Shown: positions 43,116 to 51,863 of the stretch, piece by piece
Numbering within the stretch: the first letter of the stretch is position 1
Layout: each line of letters opens with the position of its first letter
Assembly: GCA_003244255.1 (NCBI GenBank)
Contig: QHCD01000061.1
Coordinates: 1-64,000 of the forward strand
Length of the DNA stretch: 64,000 nt
Reading direction: 5' to 3'
Source: Pseudonocardiales bacterium
GTDB taxonomy: Bacteria > Actinomycetota > Actinomycetes > Mycobacteriales > QHCD01
Program-made: the position numbers and the translations under genes
Notes under the pieces: model-generated
Database searches by the model: none
What the model was told of the DNA's origin: nothing
Seen by the model: only the letters and a program-made list of their open reading frames with translations

Positions 43116-43666
43116 TGCGGGTGCGGCCCGCGGTGCGGTGCGATCTGCGAGCGGTCTGCACCGTTCGGATCGAGTCCTGGCGGCGGGCCTACGCCGGGAT
43201 CGTGCCGGCCGATTACCTCGCGGCGATGGACGTCGAGGCCGACGTCGCCCGCCGAGCCGGCAGGCCGTGGCCCGACCCGAGCGGGTCGGTCGAGACGATG
43301 GTGGCCGACGAGGACGGCACGGTGTGCGGCTTCGTCAGCTTCGGTCCGTACCGCGCCGACGACGATTCCCCCGAGATCCCCGCCGCGGGCGAGATCTACG
43401 CGATCTACCTACCGCCTGATCGACTCTCCAGCGGCGTCGGCCGCACGCTGATGCGGGCCGCACTCGAGCGGATCGACGAGCGCGGCCTGACACCGGTGCT
43501 GCTGTGGGTGCTCCGCGACAACGCCCGCGCCCGCCGGTTCTACGAGCGCGCCGGCTTCACAGTCGACGGCGCCACCCACACGTTCGAGGTGGGCGGCGTC
43601 TTCCTGCCGGAAGTGCGGTACCGGCGCGAGGCCGTGACAACCCTTTCCGTGGGCCAGCCCGTCTAG
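43115..43666 (+). CDS. GNAT acetyltransferase
   Basis: This 183-residue GNAT-fold enzyme has the acetyl-CoA pyrophosphate loop in LSSGVGRTLMRAALE and the motif B region LWVLRDNARARRFYERAGF. The N-terminus (IESWRRAYAGIVPADYL) is typical of single-domain GNATs with small amine or peptide substrates. It is translationally coupled to dedA. The acceptor substrate cannot be predicted from sequence. Confidence 0.9.
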   Translation: MRVRPAVRCDLRAVCTVRIESWRRAYAGIVPADYLAAMDVEADVARRAGRPWPDPSGSVETMVADEDGTVCGFVSFGPYRADDDSPEIPAAGEIYAIYLPPDRLSSGVGRTLMRAALERIDERGLTPVLLWVLRDNARARRFYERAGFTVDGATHTFEVGGVFLPEVRYRREAVTTLSVGQPV

Positions 43667-43672
43667 TCCGAT

Positions 43673-44458
43673 GTGAGCACCCGAGTGCCCGGGGTGTGGC
43701 CGCACTGGGGCCGGGTCAGCACGGCGGGCTCTATCGACGCCTACATCGCCCGCACGATGACCCGCTGCTACCTGTCCTGGCGGCGCCGCAAGTGGCACGG
43801 CGAGCGGCCGACGGAGAGCCTGCCGGAGCGACCTGACCGAGGCGCAGACGGCCGACGCCCTCGGCTGCACCGCGGGAACGGTGAAGAGCCAGACGAGCCG
43901 CGCCCTCGCCACCCTGCGCACAGCGTCGTCGTCGCAGTCACCGCCGTGTTGATCGCGGTGTCGGTCGGCGGCTCCGGCGCGCGGCGGGCGACCTCGTCGT
44001 CGTCGCACGGCGGGGCGGGCAGCGCGATGGCCGGAACGCAAGCCGGAGCGATGCAGGTACCACCGGTGACCTGCCCCGCTCGCCAACCCACCGCGAACGT
44101 CCCCGCGACGCGCGATGCCACCTTCAACGGGTTGGTGCCGGGCACGCCGGTCGTGGCCAGCGTGTGTCGGTACGGCGCGTCCGCGCGGGAGGGCTATGCC
44201 CAGTTGCGAAGCTCGACCGTGGTGCGCGGTCGATCACTCGCGCCCATGGTCGCGGCGTTCAACGTGGCCCTGACATCGGGTCGAGAGCACGGTTGTCCCG
44301 CACCCGTTTATGCCCCGCCAATCGAGGTGGACTACTTCGGATATGCCGAGGGCCTGCCCGTCCAGGTGACGCTGAGCCTCGGCGGCCCCAGCAACTGCCG
44401 GTCCGACCCGAAGCCGGTGCGTAATGCGGACGGCTCGATCCGCGGCTGGCCGTCCTGA
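43673..44458 (+). pseudogene. collapsed SigE-type sigma gene fused to a secreted-domain gene
   Basis: The opening codes for a sigma region-2 tail (GSIDAYIARTMTRCYLSWRR, then RKWHGERPTESLPE). A +1 shift at about 43830 gives the region-4 helix LTEAQTADALGCTAGTVKSQ followed by TSRALATLRTASSS. The DNA between these parts is missing, so the sigma factor is not functional. The original frame runs on through a hydrophobic segment (VVVAVTAVLIAVSVGG) into a Cys-containing extracytoplasmic domain ending at 44458. That second half resembles the partner protein that usually follows such sigma genes. A short intact gene for the second half cannot be excluded. Confidence 0.7.
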
Positions 44459-44542
44459 TCTGCGCGACTCGGCGAGTCCGCTCGTCGAGTGGGGACGGGC
44501 GGTTGCCGGGACGCCGACCCGGGTCGCCGTAGGGTGTCCGGT

Positions 44543-45508
44543 GTGCGCATTCGGGCCGGCCTGCGAGCCGCGGCGATGACCGCCGCAGTCGGCGCCGTCG
44601 TTGGCGGCTGCGCCGCCGCGCCGCAGGGCGTCGCCGCACCGGCCAGCCGGGCGCTTACTCCCTCGCCTTCCGCTGCGGCCTCGTCGGTCGCCACCACGCC
44701 CTCCCCACCGCACACGGCCGCCACCATGCACGCGCCGCCGGCACCGACGACGTCGCGGCCGACCGCCACCACCGCGTCGCCCCCTCGCGCGCCGGCACGC
44801 ACCGCCCGCCCGCGGACGACGCCGACGCCGACCCCGACGACCCAGCCGCCACCGACTCCCGCTCCCACGCCGCCGCCGGCGCCGTCGGCACCCCCCGCAC
44901 CGACCCTGCTCCCCGACCAGATGGCGAGCACCGGCAGCGCGCGGCAGATCATCACGGTCACCAACGACGGCTCGGGAACGCTGGCCGTGTTACGCGCCTT
45001 CGAGCTCGACGGCGGCGCCTGGCGACAGATGTTCGGCCCGACGACGGTGCACATCGGAGCGGAAGGCTTCAGCCGTGGATTCAGCGAGTCGAACACCCAC
45101 TCCCCGATCGGCTACTACACCCTGACCCAGGCCTTCGGTAACTCGGCCGACCCGGGTTCCAAGCTGCCGTATCACCACGTCGGCTACGGCGATCGGTGGG
45201 TCGACCAGGTGTCCTCGCCGAACTACAACACGATGCAGAAGGGCGACGCCGACAAGTCACGAGGCGACGGCGAGGCGCTCTGGACCGTCGTGCCCGAATA
45301 CGACTACGCCGTCGTCGTCGACTACAACCGGTCGCCCGTGGTCAACGGCGCGGGCTCTGCGGTGTTCCTGCACGTCACCGACGGCGCCGCGACGGCCGGC
45401 TGCGTGTCGATGCCGGCGACCCAGCTGATCGCGCTGTTGCGCTGGCTCTCACCATCGATGCACCCGCGGGTCGCGATGGGCCCGCTCGCCGACGTGCTGT
45501 CGATGTAG
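44543..45508 (+). CDS. lipoprotein L,D-transpeptidase-like (YkuD) protein
   Basis: This 321-residue protein has a lipobox-like VVGGCAA near residue 22 and a very long Pro/Thr/Ala-rich linker (about 30-125), then a YkuD-type domain. The catalytic motif is FLHVTDGAATAGCVSMP, with Cys as nucleophile and the preceding His. Such enzymes crosslink peptidoglycan 3-3 or attach proteins to it. GTG 44543 is the best start; an upstream ATG would add an unlikely N-terminus. It ends directly against the next GNAT start. Confidence 0.85.
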   Translation: MRIRAGLRAAAMTAAVGAVVGGCAAAPQGVAAPASRALTPSPSAAASSVATTPSPPHTAATMHAPPAPTTSRPTATTASPPRAPARTARPRTTPTPTPTTQPPPTPAPTPPPAPSAPPAPTLLPDQMASTGSARQIITVTNDGSGTLAVLRAFELDGGAWRQMFGPTTVHIGAEGFSRGFSESNTHSPIGYYTLTQAFGNSADPGSKLPYHHVGYGDRWVDQVSSPNYNTMQKGDADKSRGDGEALWTVVPEYDYAVVVDYNRSPVVNGAGSAVFLHVTDGAATAGCVSMPATQLIALLRWLSPSMHPRVAMGPLADVLSM

Positions 45509-46039
45509 GTGGCCGAATCGTTCGTCCGCGCCGCCCGCGACTCCGACGTCGCGGAGATCGCCCGAATCCACCGCGCTACCTGGGAGACGGCATACCGGCG
45601 CTGGCTGCCGCCGGCCGTGCTGGAGCAGGCGACGCCCGAGGTTGTCGCGGCCCAGTGGCGGGCCGCCGTCGTCGAACCGCCGACGCCCGATCACCGCGTG
45701 CTGGTCGCGACCGAAGGGGACGCAACCGTCGGCTTCGCGGCGATCGCGCCGTCGGCCGACGACGACGCCGACCCGGCCACCGGCCAGGTCGTCACGCTGC
45801 TGATCGAGCCTCGCTGGGGACGGCGCGGCCATGGCAGCCGGCTGCTCGCGGCGAGCGTCGACCTGCTCCGTGCCTCCGGCGCTGCGACTGCGACGGCATG
45901 GATCTACGACCGCGATCGCGTGTCGCTGGCGTTCTTCGCCGGGGCGGGCTGGGCAGCCGACGGCGCCGTCCGGGGCTTCGATGCCGGCGGCCGGGAGCTC
46001 CGCGAGGTGCGGATGGGGGTCGCGCTCGCCGCCGGCTGA
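45509..46039 (+). CDS. GNAT acetyltransferase
   Basis: This 176-residue GNAT enzyme has VTLLIEPRWGRRGHGSRLLAA as its acetyl-CoA-binding region and VSLAFFAGAGWAADGA at the end of the fold. GTG 45509 directly abuts the transpeptidase stop. The 3' 136 bases overlap the convergent vanZ-like gene on the other strand, which is unusual. The acceptor is unknown. Confidence 0.85.
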   Translation: MAESFVRAARDSDVAEIARIHRATWETAYRRWLPPAVLEQATPEVVAAQWRAAVVEPPTPDHRVLVATEGDATVGFAAIAPSADDDADPATGQVVTLLIEPRWGRRGHGSRLLAASVDLLRASGAATATAWIYDRDRVSLAFFAGAGWAADGAVRGFDAGGRELREVRMGVALAAG

Positions 46040-46392
46040 GGCGCGGCGCCACGACGGATCAGCCACGCCGCGAGCAGCAGGCCGATGACAACGCCGATCG
46101 AATCGGCCAGCCAGTCGTGCCAGTCGCCGTCGCGGTGGATGGGCAGCATCGCCTGCAGCACCTCGGAGATCGCGGCGTAACACACCAGCCCGATGCCGAG
46201 CCACCGCCGCGGGATGCGGGCCCACGCGCCCGTCAGGGCCAGTACCAGGAACATCGCCGCGTGTACCAGCTTGTCGGCGTTGTGGGGCGAACTCGGCACG
46301 TGGCTGCCGGGTGCGTAGATGAGCAGGGTCGAGACGACGACGGCGGCGCAGAACGGCAGCCACCGGCGCGCTGCGGCGAGGTGGCGGTCCAT
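45904..46392 (-). CDS. VanZ-family membrane protein
   Basis: This 162-residue protein has about four hydrophobic segments and the VanZ hallmark HNADKLVHAAMFLVLALTGA, followed by HRDGDWHDWLADSIGVVIGL. VanZ-like proteins are linked to glycopeptide tolerance or to small membrane functions; the role here is unknown. The C-terminal 45 residues are low-complexity Pro/Ala/Ser sequence running antisense to the neighbouring GNAT gene. The useful protein may therefore effectively end near residue 118. Confidence 0.8.
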   Translation of the reverse strand: MDRHLAAARRWLPFCAAVVVSTLLIYAPGSHVPSSPHNADKLVHAAMFLVLALTGAWARIPRRWLGIGLVCYAAISEVLQAMLPIHRDGDWHDWLADSIGVVIGLLLAAWLIRRGAAPQPAASATPIRTSRSSRPPASKPRTAPSAAQPAPAKNASDTRSRS

Positions 46393-46421
46393 GGCCACCC
46401 ATTCTGCCCCGGCCGTCAGCT

Positions 46422-47531
46422 CTAGTGTCTCCGAAGCAGCAAGTGGACGTCGCCGAACTCGTGCCACCGGTAGCCTGCGCCCAGCGCCGCAGCGTACGAA
46501 GCGCAGAGCAGATCCGGCCCGGCCACGGCCTGCAGCATCTGCAGGTGGGTCGCTGCCGGCTCGTGCCACCCGGTAAGGAGACCGTCCACAGTGGACACTC
46601 CACGTTCGGGCGTGACCATGAGGTCGGTCCAGCCGGTCGCGGCGGTCACGGTGCCGTCGTCGTTCGCGGCAGATTCCAGCGCCCGCACCACGGTCGTGCC
46701 GACGGCGATGACGCGTCGCCCGTCCCGCCGGGCGCGGCTGACCTCGGCGGCGGTCTGCTCGGGCACGTCGAACCATTCGGCGTACGGCGGGTCGCCGCTC
46801 TCCAGCGACGACACACCGCAGTGCAGCGTGATCCGGGCCACCTGCACGCCCGCGACCGCGAGGCGGTCGACCAGGCGCGGGGTCAGCGGACGCGCCGCGC
46901 TCGGCATCTCCACGCTGCCCGGCAGGTCGCCGACGTCGGTGCGGTAGTCCTCGATCGGCCACGGCGAGGTGACGTAGCCGTACCGGATCGGCTGACCGTG
47001 CGCCTGGAGATAGTCCAGCAACGGCCCCGGCGTCGACACGACGGCGCGCCACAGCCGCGACGCCGCCTGCCCGGCCGGCTGCGACTCGATGATCTCGATG
47101 CGGCCGCCGGCGGGTAGCACGATGGCCGCCCCGCGGCGGTCGTCGTAGCGGGCCTCGCTCGCGATACCGGCGGGTCGGCGCACCTCGACGATCCAGTCCG
47201 AGCGGCTGGCGGCCAGTGCCTGCGCCGGGATGACGCGGGCCGACTCCGGCACGGTCGACAGGTGCACCTGCACGGGCGTGCGGGCCGGACCGTCGATGAC
47301 GCCGTCCACGCTCGCGGGAATGGTGCGTGATCGGTTGACGACGACGACGTCGCCGGCCCAGAGCACCCGCGGCAGGTCTGCAGCGATGCGGTGCTCGAGC
47401 CCGTCCGGTGTCGCCACCAGCATGCGCACGCCGTCGCGCGCGATTCCGCGCGCCTCGGGCGGGGTGGTGGCCAGCTGACCGACGTCGAGGTGGAAGCGCA
47501 GCGGCGGTTCGCAGAGCAGTCCGGTCCTCAT
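46422..47531 (-). CDS. queA: S-adenosylmethionine:tRNA ribosyltransferase-isomerase-like protein
   Basis: This 369-residue protein matches the QueA family. It has VLWAGDVVVVNRSRTIPASV, the LLDYLQAHGQPIRYGYV block, VARITLHCGVSSLESGD and VIAVGTTVVRALESAA. QueA adds the epoxycyclopentanediol of queuosine to tRNA from SAM. No other queuosine gene is in the window, and many actinobacteria lack the pathway, so it could act on another substrate. ATG 47531 overlaps the upstream SDR stop (ATGA). Confidence 0.85.
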   Translation of the reverse strand: MRTGLLCEPPLRFHLDVGQLATTPPEARGIARDGVRMLVATPDGLEHRIAADLPRVLWAGDVVVVNRSRTIPASVDGVIDGPARTPVQVHLSTVPESARVIPAQALAASRSDWIVEVRRPAGIASEARYDDRRGAAIVLPAGGRIEIIESQPAGQAASRLWRAVVSTPGPLLDYLQAHGQPIRYGYVTSPWPIEDYRTDVGDLPGSVEMPSAARPLTPRLVDRLAVAGVQVARITLHCGVSSLESGDPPYAEWFDVPEQTAAEVSRARRDGRRVIAVGTTVVRALESAANDDGTVTAATGWTDLMVTPERGVSTVDGLLTGWHEPAATHLQMLQAVAGPDLLCASYAAALGAGYRWHEFGDVHLLLRRH

Positions 47532-48226
47532 CGCGAGGTTCCGGCGAGCAGCTCGGCGGCGAGATAACGGCCGGAGGGCAGGTCACGGTCGATGAGCGCC
47601 CGCAGCGCCGGTACGACGGTCTCCGGCTCTGGCCGGTCGCTGATGTCCTCGCGCGGGAACGCCTCGGCCTGCATCTGGGTGCGCATGTCCCCCGGATCCA
47701 CCGAGTAGACGCGGATATCGGACTCCTCGGCGCCCAGCACGTTGGTGAGCTGATCGAGCGCCGCCTTGCTGGCGCCGTAGCCCCCCCAGCCGGGATAGGC
47801 CGCGACGGCGGCGTCGCTGCTGATCGCCACGATGCGACCGTGGGCCGCGCGCAACGCTGGCAACGCGAGCTGCGCCAGCGCGAGCGGGGCAAGGGTGTTC
47901 ACCTCGAACACGTCCCGCAGGACCGCCAGGTCGTAGCCGGCGAGCGGAGGCAGCGGCGATGTGCCGAGGGTCGATGCGTTGAGCACCAGCAGGTCCAGCC
48001 GCGGGCCGACGGCGTCGACGAGCGTGCGCCGGTGCGCCGCGTCGGCGACGTCGCCAGCGATGGTCACCACCTGCGCGCCGAGTTCGCTGGTGGCGGCGAG
48101 CAGTGCCCGGGCGTCGCGGGCGTCGACGACGACGCGCCAGGGCGGCCCGGCTTGCCCGTCGGCGAGGTGTGTGAGCAGGGCGTGACCGAGACCTCGCGAG
48201 GCCCCGGTGATCAGTGCGGTCTTCAT
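47528..48226 (-). CDS. short-chain dehydrogenase/reductase
   Basis: This 232-residue Rossmann oxidoreductase has the cofactor motif TALITGASRGLGHAL, the structural LVLNAS, and catalytic Ser (IVAISSDAA) with YxxxK in YGASKAALDQL. Substrate and NAD(P) preference are not clear. ATG 48226 is the domain start; the longer frame upstream belongs to a palindromic repeat element. Coupling to queA implies co-translation, perhaps accidental. Confidence 0.9.
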   Translation of the reverse strand: MKTALITGASRGLGHALLTHLADGQAGPPWRVVVDARDARALLAATSELGAQVVTIAGDVADAAHRRTLVDAVGPRLDLLVLNASTLGTSPLPPLAGYDLAVLRDVFEVNTLAPLALAQLALPALRAAHGRIVAISSDAAVAAYPGWGGYGASKAALDQLTNVLGAEESDIRVYSVDPGDMRTQMQAEAFPREDISDRPEPETVVPALRALIDRDLPSGRYLAAELLAGTSR

Positions 48227-48310
48227 GCCTTCACGGTGCGTCGCCGTCGGCATGCCGGGCATGAGGCGCAGGGTGCGCCCGGCCGCGACCTTGGACCTAG
48301 GCCGGTTCCG

Positions 48311-48380
48311 TTTCGCCGAGTGGTGAGGTTTGCGGCGTTTTCCGGCTGGGAAGGCGCGCATACCTCACCACTCGGCGAAA
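48311..48380. repeat. palindromic element, copy A
   Basis: Perfect 19-base arms, TTTCGCCGAGTGGTGAGGT (48311-48329) and its complement (48362-48380), enclose a 32-base loop that has its own imperfect stem. Similar sequence recurs at 58718-58785 and, as a single arm, at 60009-60026. It lies between the SDR gene and the response regulator. Confidence 0.92.
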
Positions 48381-48398
48381 AGAGTGGGTTGTCGCGTC

Positions 48399-49034
48399 TC
48401 AGTCGCCGGCGTCGGCCAGGCCGTTGCGGACCGCGTAGAGCGCCGCCTGGGTGCGGTCGGCAACGCCGAGCTTGGCCAGAATCGCGCTGACGTGCGCCTT
48501 GACGGTCTTCTCTGCGAGGGTGAGCTCGCGGGCGATCAGCCGGTTGGACAGGCCGCGAGCGATCAGCCGGAGCACGTCGCGTTCCCGCGGCGTGAGCGGG
48601 TCGGTCGCCGTCACGCTGGCCATCACGGTGGCGGCCACCTGCGGGTGCAGCGGCACACCCCCGGCGTGCACGGCCCGGAGCGCATCGGCCAACTCGCGCG
48701 CGTCGACGTCCTTCAGCAGGTAGCCGGCGACCCCTGCCCGCACCGCGGGCAGGACGAGATCCCGCCCGGCGAAGCTGGTCAGGGCGACCACCTTGACGCC
48801 CGGGTGGTCAGCGCGCAGGTGGCGGACGACGTCGACCCCGGACATGCCGGGCAGCACCAGGTCGAGCACCACGATGTCGGGCGTGAGCCGGCGGGTCAGT
48901 GCCAGCGCCTGCTCGCCCGAGGCGGCCTCGCCGACGACGCACATGTCGGGCTGCAGTTCAAGGAACGTGCGCAGGCCGGTGCGGACCATCGGGTGGTCGT
49001 CGACCAGCAGCAGTCGGATCGGCTGGTCAGTCAC
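48399..49034 (-). CDS. NarL/LuxR-type response regulator
   Basis: This 211-residue two-component regulator has a receiver domain (1-120) with IRLLLVDDHPMVRTGLRTFL, the phospho-acceptor Asp in IVVLDLVLPGMSG and Lys in GYLLKDVDARELA. The LuxR-type HTH (about 145-205) includes LTPRERDVLRLIARGLSNRL and LTLAEKTVKAHVSAILAKLG. GTG 49034 overlaps the kinase stop by 8 bases, so kinase and regulator are co-translated. The target genes are not evident; the nearby MFS pump is a candidate. Confidence 0.94.
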   Translation of the reverse strand: MTDQPIRLLLVDDHPMVRTGLRTFLELQPDMCVVGEAASGEQALALTRRLTPDIVVLDLVLPGMSGVDVVRHLRADHPGVKVVALTSFAGRDLVLPAVRAGVAGYLLKDVDARELADALRAVHAGGVPLHPQVAATVMASVTATDPLTPRERDVLRLIARGLSNRLIARELTLAEKTVKAHVSAILAKLGVADRTQAALYAVRNGLADAGD

Positions 49035-50184
49035 GCGCCACCTCCACGGTGATCGTGGTGCCTGCACCGGGGCCGCTCTCGACGCGCAGGACCCCACCGA
49101 CCGCGGCGGCGCGCTCACTCATCGAGCGCAGGCCCAGCCGGCGCGTCGCCCGGCGGGTGGCGACGACGTCGAATCCGGCGCCGTCGTCGCTGATCTGCAA
49201 CCGCGCCGCTGCCGGCGTCGATGAGAACGCCATCCGGATCCGGCTCGCCGCCGCGTGCTGGACGGCGTTCGCGAGCGCCTCGGCGGCGATGTAGGCCAGC
49301 TCGTGGCGCAGCGGCGACCCGACGGGTGGGCCGTTCTCGTCGATCGCCACCTCGACCGGCAGCTTGTGCAACCGCGCGGTCAGGGCCGCCCGCTTGCGCA
49401 GCATCGTGGCGAGATCGTCGTGCTCGGGATCGGCAGGTCGCAGCGTCTCGACCAACTCGCGCATCTCGTCCAGGGCGGCTGCGCCCAGGCCGCGGACCCG
49501 CCCGATCTGCTCGACCAGCGCCCGATCGGCGGCGCCCGCCAGAGCGGCCGCGCTCGCGACGGCGAGGGTCAGGCTGAACAGGGTCTGGGTCACGGAGTCG
49601 TGCAGGTCACGGGCGAGCCGGGCGCGCTCCTGTGCGGCGGACAGGTCCCGGATGCGCTCGGCGCGGTCTGCGTTCGCGATCGCCAGCGCGGCATGGGCGG
49701 CGGTGGTCTCGACCAGCGCCTGGTCGGTGGCGGTGAACGACATGGCGCCGCCGTCGTCGTCGATCTTGTCGGTGAGGTAGAGCTCGGCGAGGATCTCGCC
49801 GCCCGCGACGACGGGCACGCCGAGGAAGGCCGACATGTCCGGGTGACCGGGCGGCCAGCCGGCGAAGCGCGGGTCCTGGCGGATGTCCTGGAGCCGGACC
49901 GACGTCGGGTCGGCGAGCAGCGTCGCCAGCAGGCCGTGCTGGCGGGGCAGCTCGCCGATGGCCGCCCACGTGGCGGCGTCGACACCGGAGGTGAGGAACA
50001 GCGCGAAGCCGCCGGCGCCATCGGGGACGCCCACGGCGGCATAGCGCGCGTGCGTGATCTCGCGGGCCACCTCGAGCACCCGGCGCAGTACCCGCTCGGC
50101 GCGCGGTTCGGCGGCGACGGCGAGTGCTAGATCGAGAAGCTGCCGGAGTACGGCGTTCTCGTCCGTAACGGCTGGCCGGCTCAC
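49027..50184 (-). CDS. GAF-domain sensor histidine kinase (HisKA_3)
   Basis: This 385-residue cytoplasmic kinase lacks membrane segments. A GAF domain (about 40-170) precedes the H-box ARLARDLHDSVTQTLFSLTL (His near 200). The HATPase region has LAYIAAEALANAVQHAAASR and ISDDGAGFD, and ends LGLRSMSERAAAVGGVLRVE. It should respond to an intracellular ligand or redox cue; no heme-ligand motif was recognised. GTG 50184 is used because the open frame upstream runs antisense to nothing useful and overlaps the MFS promoter side. Confidence 0.9.
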   Translation of the reverse strand: MSRPAVTDENAVLRQLLDLALAVAAEPRAERVLRRVLEVAREITHARYAAVGVPDGAGGFALFLTSGVDAATWAAIGELPRQHGLLATLLADPTSVRLQDIRQDPRFAGWPPGHPDMSAFLGVPVVAGGEILAELYLTDKIDDDGGAMSFTATDQALVETTAAHAALAIANADRAERIRDLSAAQERARLARDLHDSVTQTLFSLTLAVASAAALAGAADRALVEQIGRVRGLGAAALDEMRELVETLRPADPEHDDLATMLRKRAALTARLHKLPVEVAIDENGPPVGSPLRHELAYIAAEALANAVQHAAASRIRMAFSSTPAAARLQISDDGAGFDVVATRRATRRLGLRSMSERAAAVGGVLRVESGPGAGTTITVEVARD

Positions 50185-50243
50185 CTGCTCATGGTCGCAG
50201 CCTGCCGGCGCAGCCGGTCGGTGCTGCTCAGCACCAAGCTCCG

Positions 50244-51863
50244 TCAGCGGGCGACCAGCTCGCCCTCCGATTGCGCCTCGGTCGAGCGTGCCGGCCGCCG
50301 CACCCACATGCACACGACGGCCGCGGCCAGGATGACCACGACCGGCAGCAACAGGGTCGGGCGCATCGCCGCGACGTAGGCGTCGGTGAACACACCGGAG
50401 GCGACCCGCCCGATCTGGACGGCAACACCGTCCGGCACGCCGCTCGGCAGGGCGAGCCGACCGCCGCTCTGCCCGGCTCCGACCTGCAACCCTTGCCTGG
50501 CGGCGTTGGCGAAGCCCGCGATGAAGCCCGGCCGGTACTGAGACGGGATCTGCGACGAGGCCCTGACCGCCTTCGTCGACAGCTCGTGCCCGAGCCGGCT
50601 GGAGAGCACGGCGATGATGGCCGCGTTGCCGATCACTCCGCCGACCTGCCGGGTGGTGTTGAACACGCCGGCCGCGGCGCCCGCCTGATGCGGCTCGATG
50701 TCGTGCATGGCGAGCGTCGTCATCGGCGCGAAGATGCAACCCATGCCGAACCCGGAGAGCACCAGGCCGGGCAGGAACATCCACCAGTGCGTGTGCGAGT
50801 GCGCGGTGAGATCGAGTACCCCCATGCCGACGGCGAACAGCGCCAGGCCGCTCACCAGGATGTACTTCCCGCCGATCTTGTCCGCCATCCGGCCGGCGTT
50901 GGGCGCCACGATCATCGATACCAGCGACATCGGAGCGAACACGATGCCGGCCTTCAGCGCCGACATGTGCAGCGCGGACTGCAGGTAGATCGTGAGCGGC
51001 AGGAACAGCCCGAACATTCCGAACATCAGCGCCGCACCGACGATGTTCATCAACCCGAAGTTGCGGTCCCGCACCAGCGCGAACGGCACCAGCGGCTCGT
51101 GCTTGTCGAGATACTGGTCGACCAGGAAGACCCCGACCAGCACGACGCCGACCCCGATGATCAGCGGGATGCTGATGAACGACCAGACCGATCCCCACTG
51201 GTACCGCTCGCCCTCGATCAGGCCGAAGGTGACGGCGAAGATGCCCGCCGACACGAGCAGCACACCGCGCAGGTCGAGCCGGTGCTTCGCTCCCATCCGC
51301 AGGTCGGGGATGATGATCGCGCCGAAGATGAACGTGGCGATCCCGACGGGCACGTTGAGGTAGAACACCCAGCGCCAGCTCGCGTCGGTGACCAGCAGGC
51401 CGCCGACGGTCGGCCCGGCGATGGTCGCGAGGCCGGCCACGCCGCCCCATACGCCCATCGCGGCGCCACGGCGCTCCCGCGGGAAGATCGTCGTGATCAA
51501 CGCCAGCGTCTGCGGGGTCAGCAGCGCCCCGCCGATGCCCTGGACCACCCGGGCGCCGACCAGCTCACTGGGGTTCTGGGCAAGGCCGCATGCGGCGGAC
51601 GCCAGCGTGAAGATCACCAGGCCGAGCAGGAACATGCGCTTCTGCCCGTGGATGTCGCCGAGCCGGCCAGCGGTGATCAGCAGGACGGCGTAGACCAGGA
51701 TGTAGGCGTTCAGCACCCACGCGATCTGATCGAGGCTCGCGTGCAGGCCATCGGTGATGCCGGGGATGGCGATGTTCACGATCGTCGTGTCGAGCAGGAT
51801 CATGAAGAACCCGAGGCAGAGCGCGACGAGCACCGCCCACGGATTTCCCTTCAGCTTGCTCAT
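50244..51863 (-). CDS. DHA2-type MFS drug exporter
   Basis: This 539-residue EmrB/QacA-like transporter has about 14 hydrophobic helices. Motif D1 is LDTTIVNIAIPGI and motif A is AGRLGDIHGQKRMFLLG. Motif C lies around GLATIAGPTVGGLL. It probably exports hydrophobic toxins using proton motive force. Its ATG overlaps the padR stop (ATGA), so the repressor and pump form one unit. A roughly 40-residue extracytoplasmic insert (GAGQSGGRLALPSGVPDGVA) lies near the C-terminus. Confidence 0.93.
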   Translation of the reverse strand: MSKLKGNPWAVLVALCLGFFMILLDTTIVNIAIPGITDGLHASLDQIAWVLNAYILVYAVLLITAGRLGDIHGQKRMFLLGLVIFTLASAACGLAQNPSELVGARVVQGIGGALLTPQTLALITTIFPRERRGAAMGVWGGVAGLATIAGPTVGGLLVTDASWRWVFYLNVPVGIATFIFGAIIIPDLRMGAKHRLDLRGVLLVSAGIFAVTFGLIEGERYQWGSVWSFISIPLIIGVGVVLVGVFLVDQYLDKHEPLVPFALVRDRNFGLMNIVGAALMFGMFGLFLPLTIYLQSALHMSALKAGIVFAPMSLVSMIVAPNAGRMADKIGGKYILVSGLALFAVGMGVLDLTAHSHTHWWMFLPGLVLSGFGMGCIFAPMTTLAMHDIEPHQAGAAAGVFNTTRQVGGVIGNAAIIAVLSSRLGHELSTKAVRASSQIPSQYRPGFIAGFANAARQGLQVGAGQSGGRLALPSGVPDGVAVQIGRVASGVFTDAYVAAMRPTLLLPVVVILAAAVVCMWVRRPARSTEAQSEGELVAR

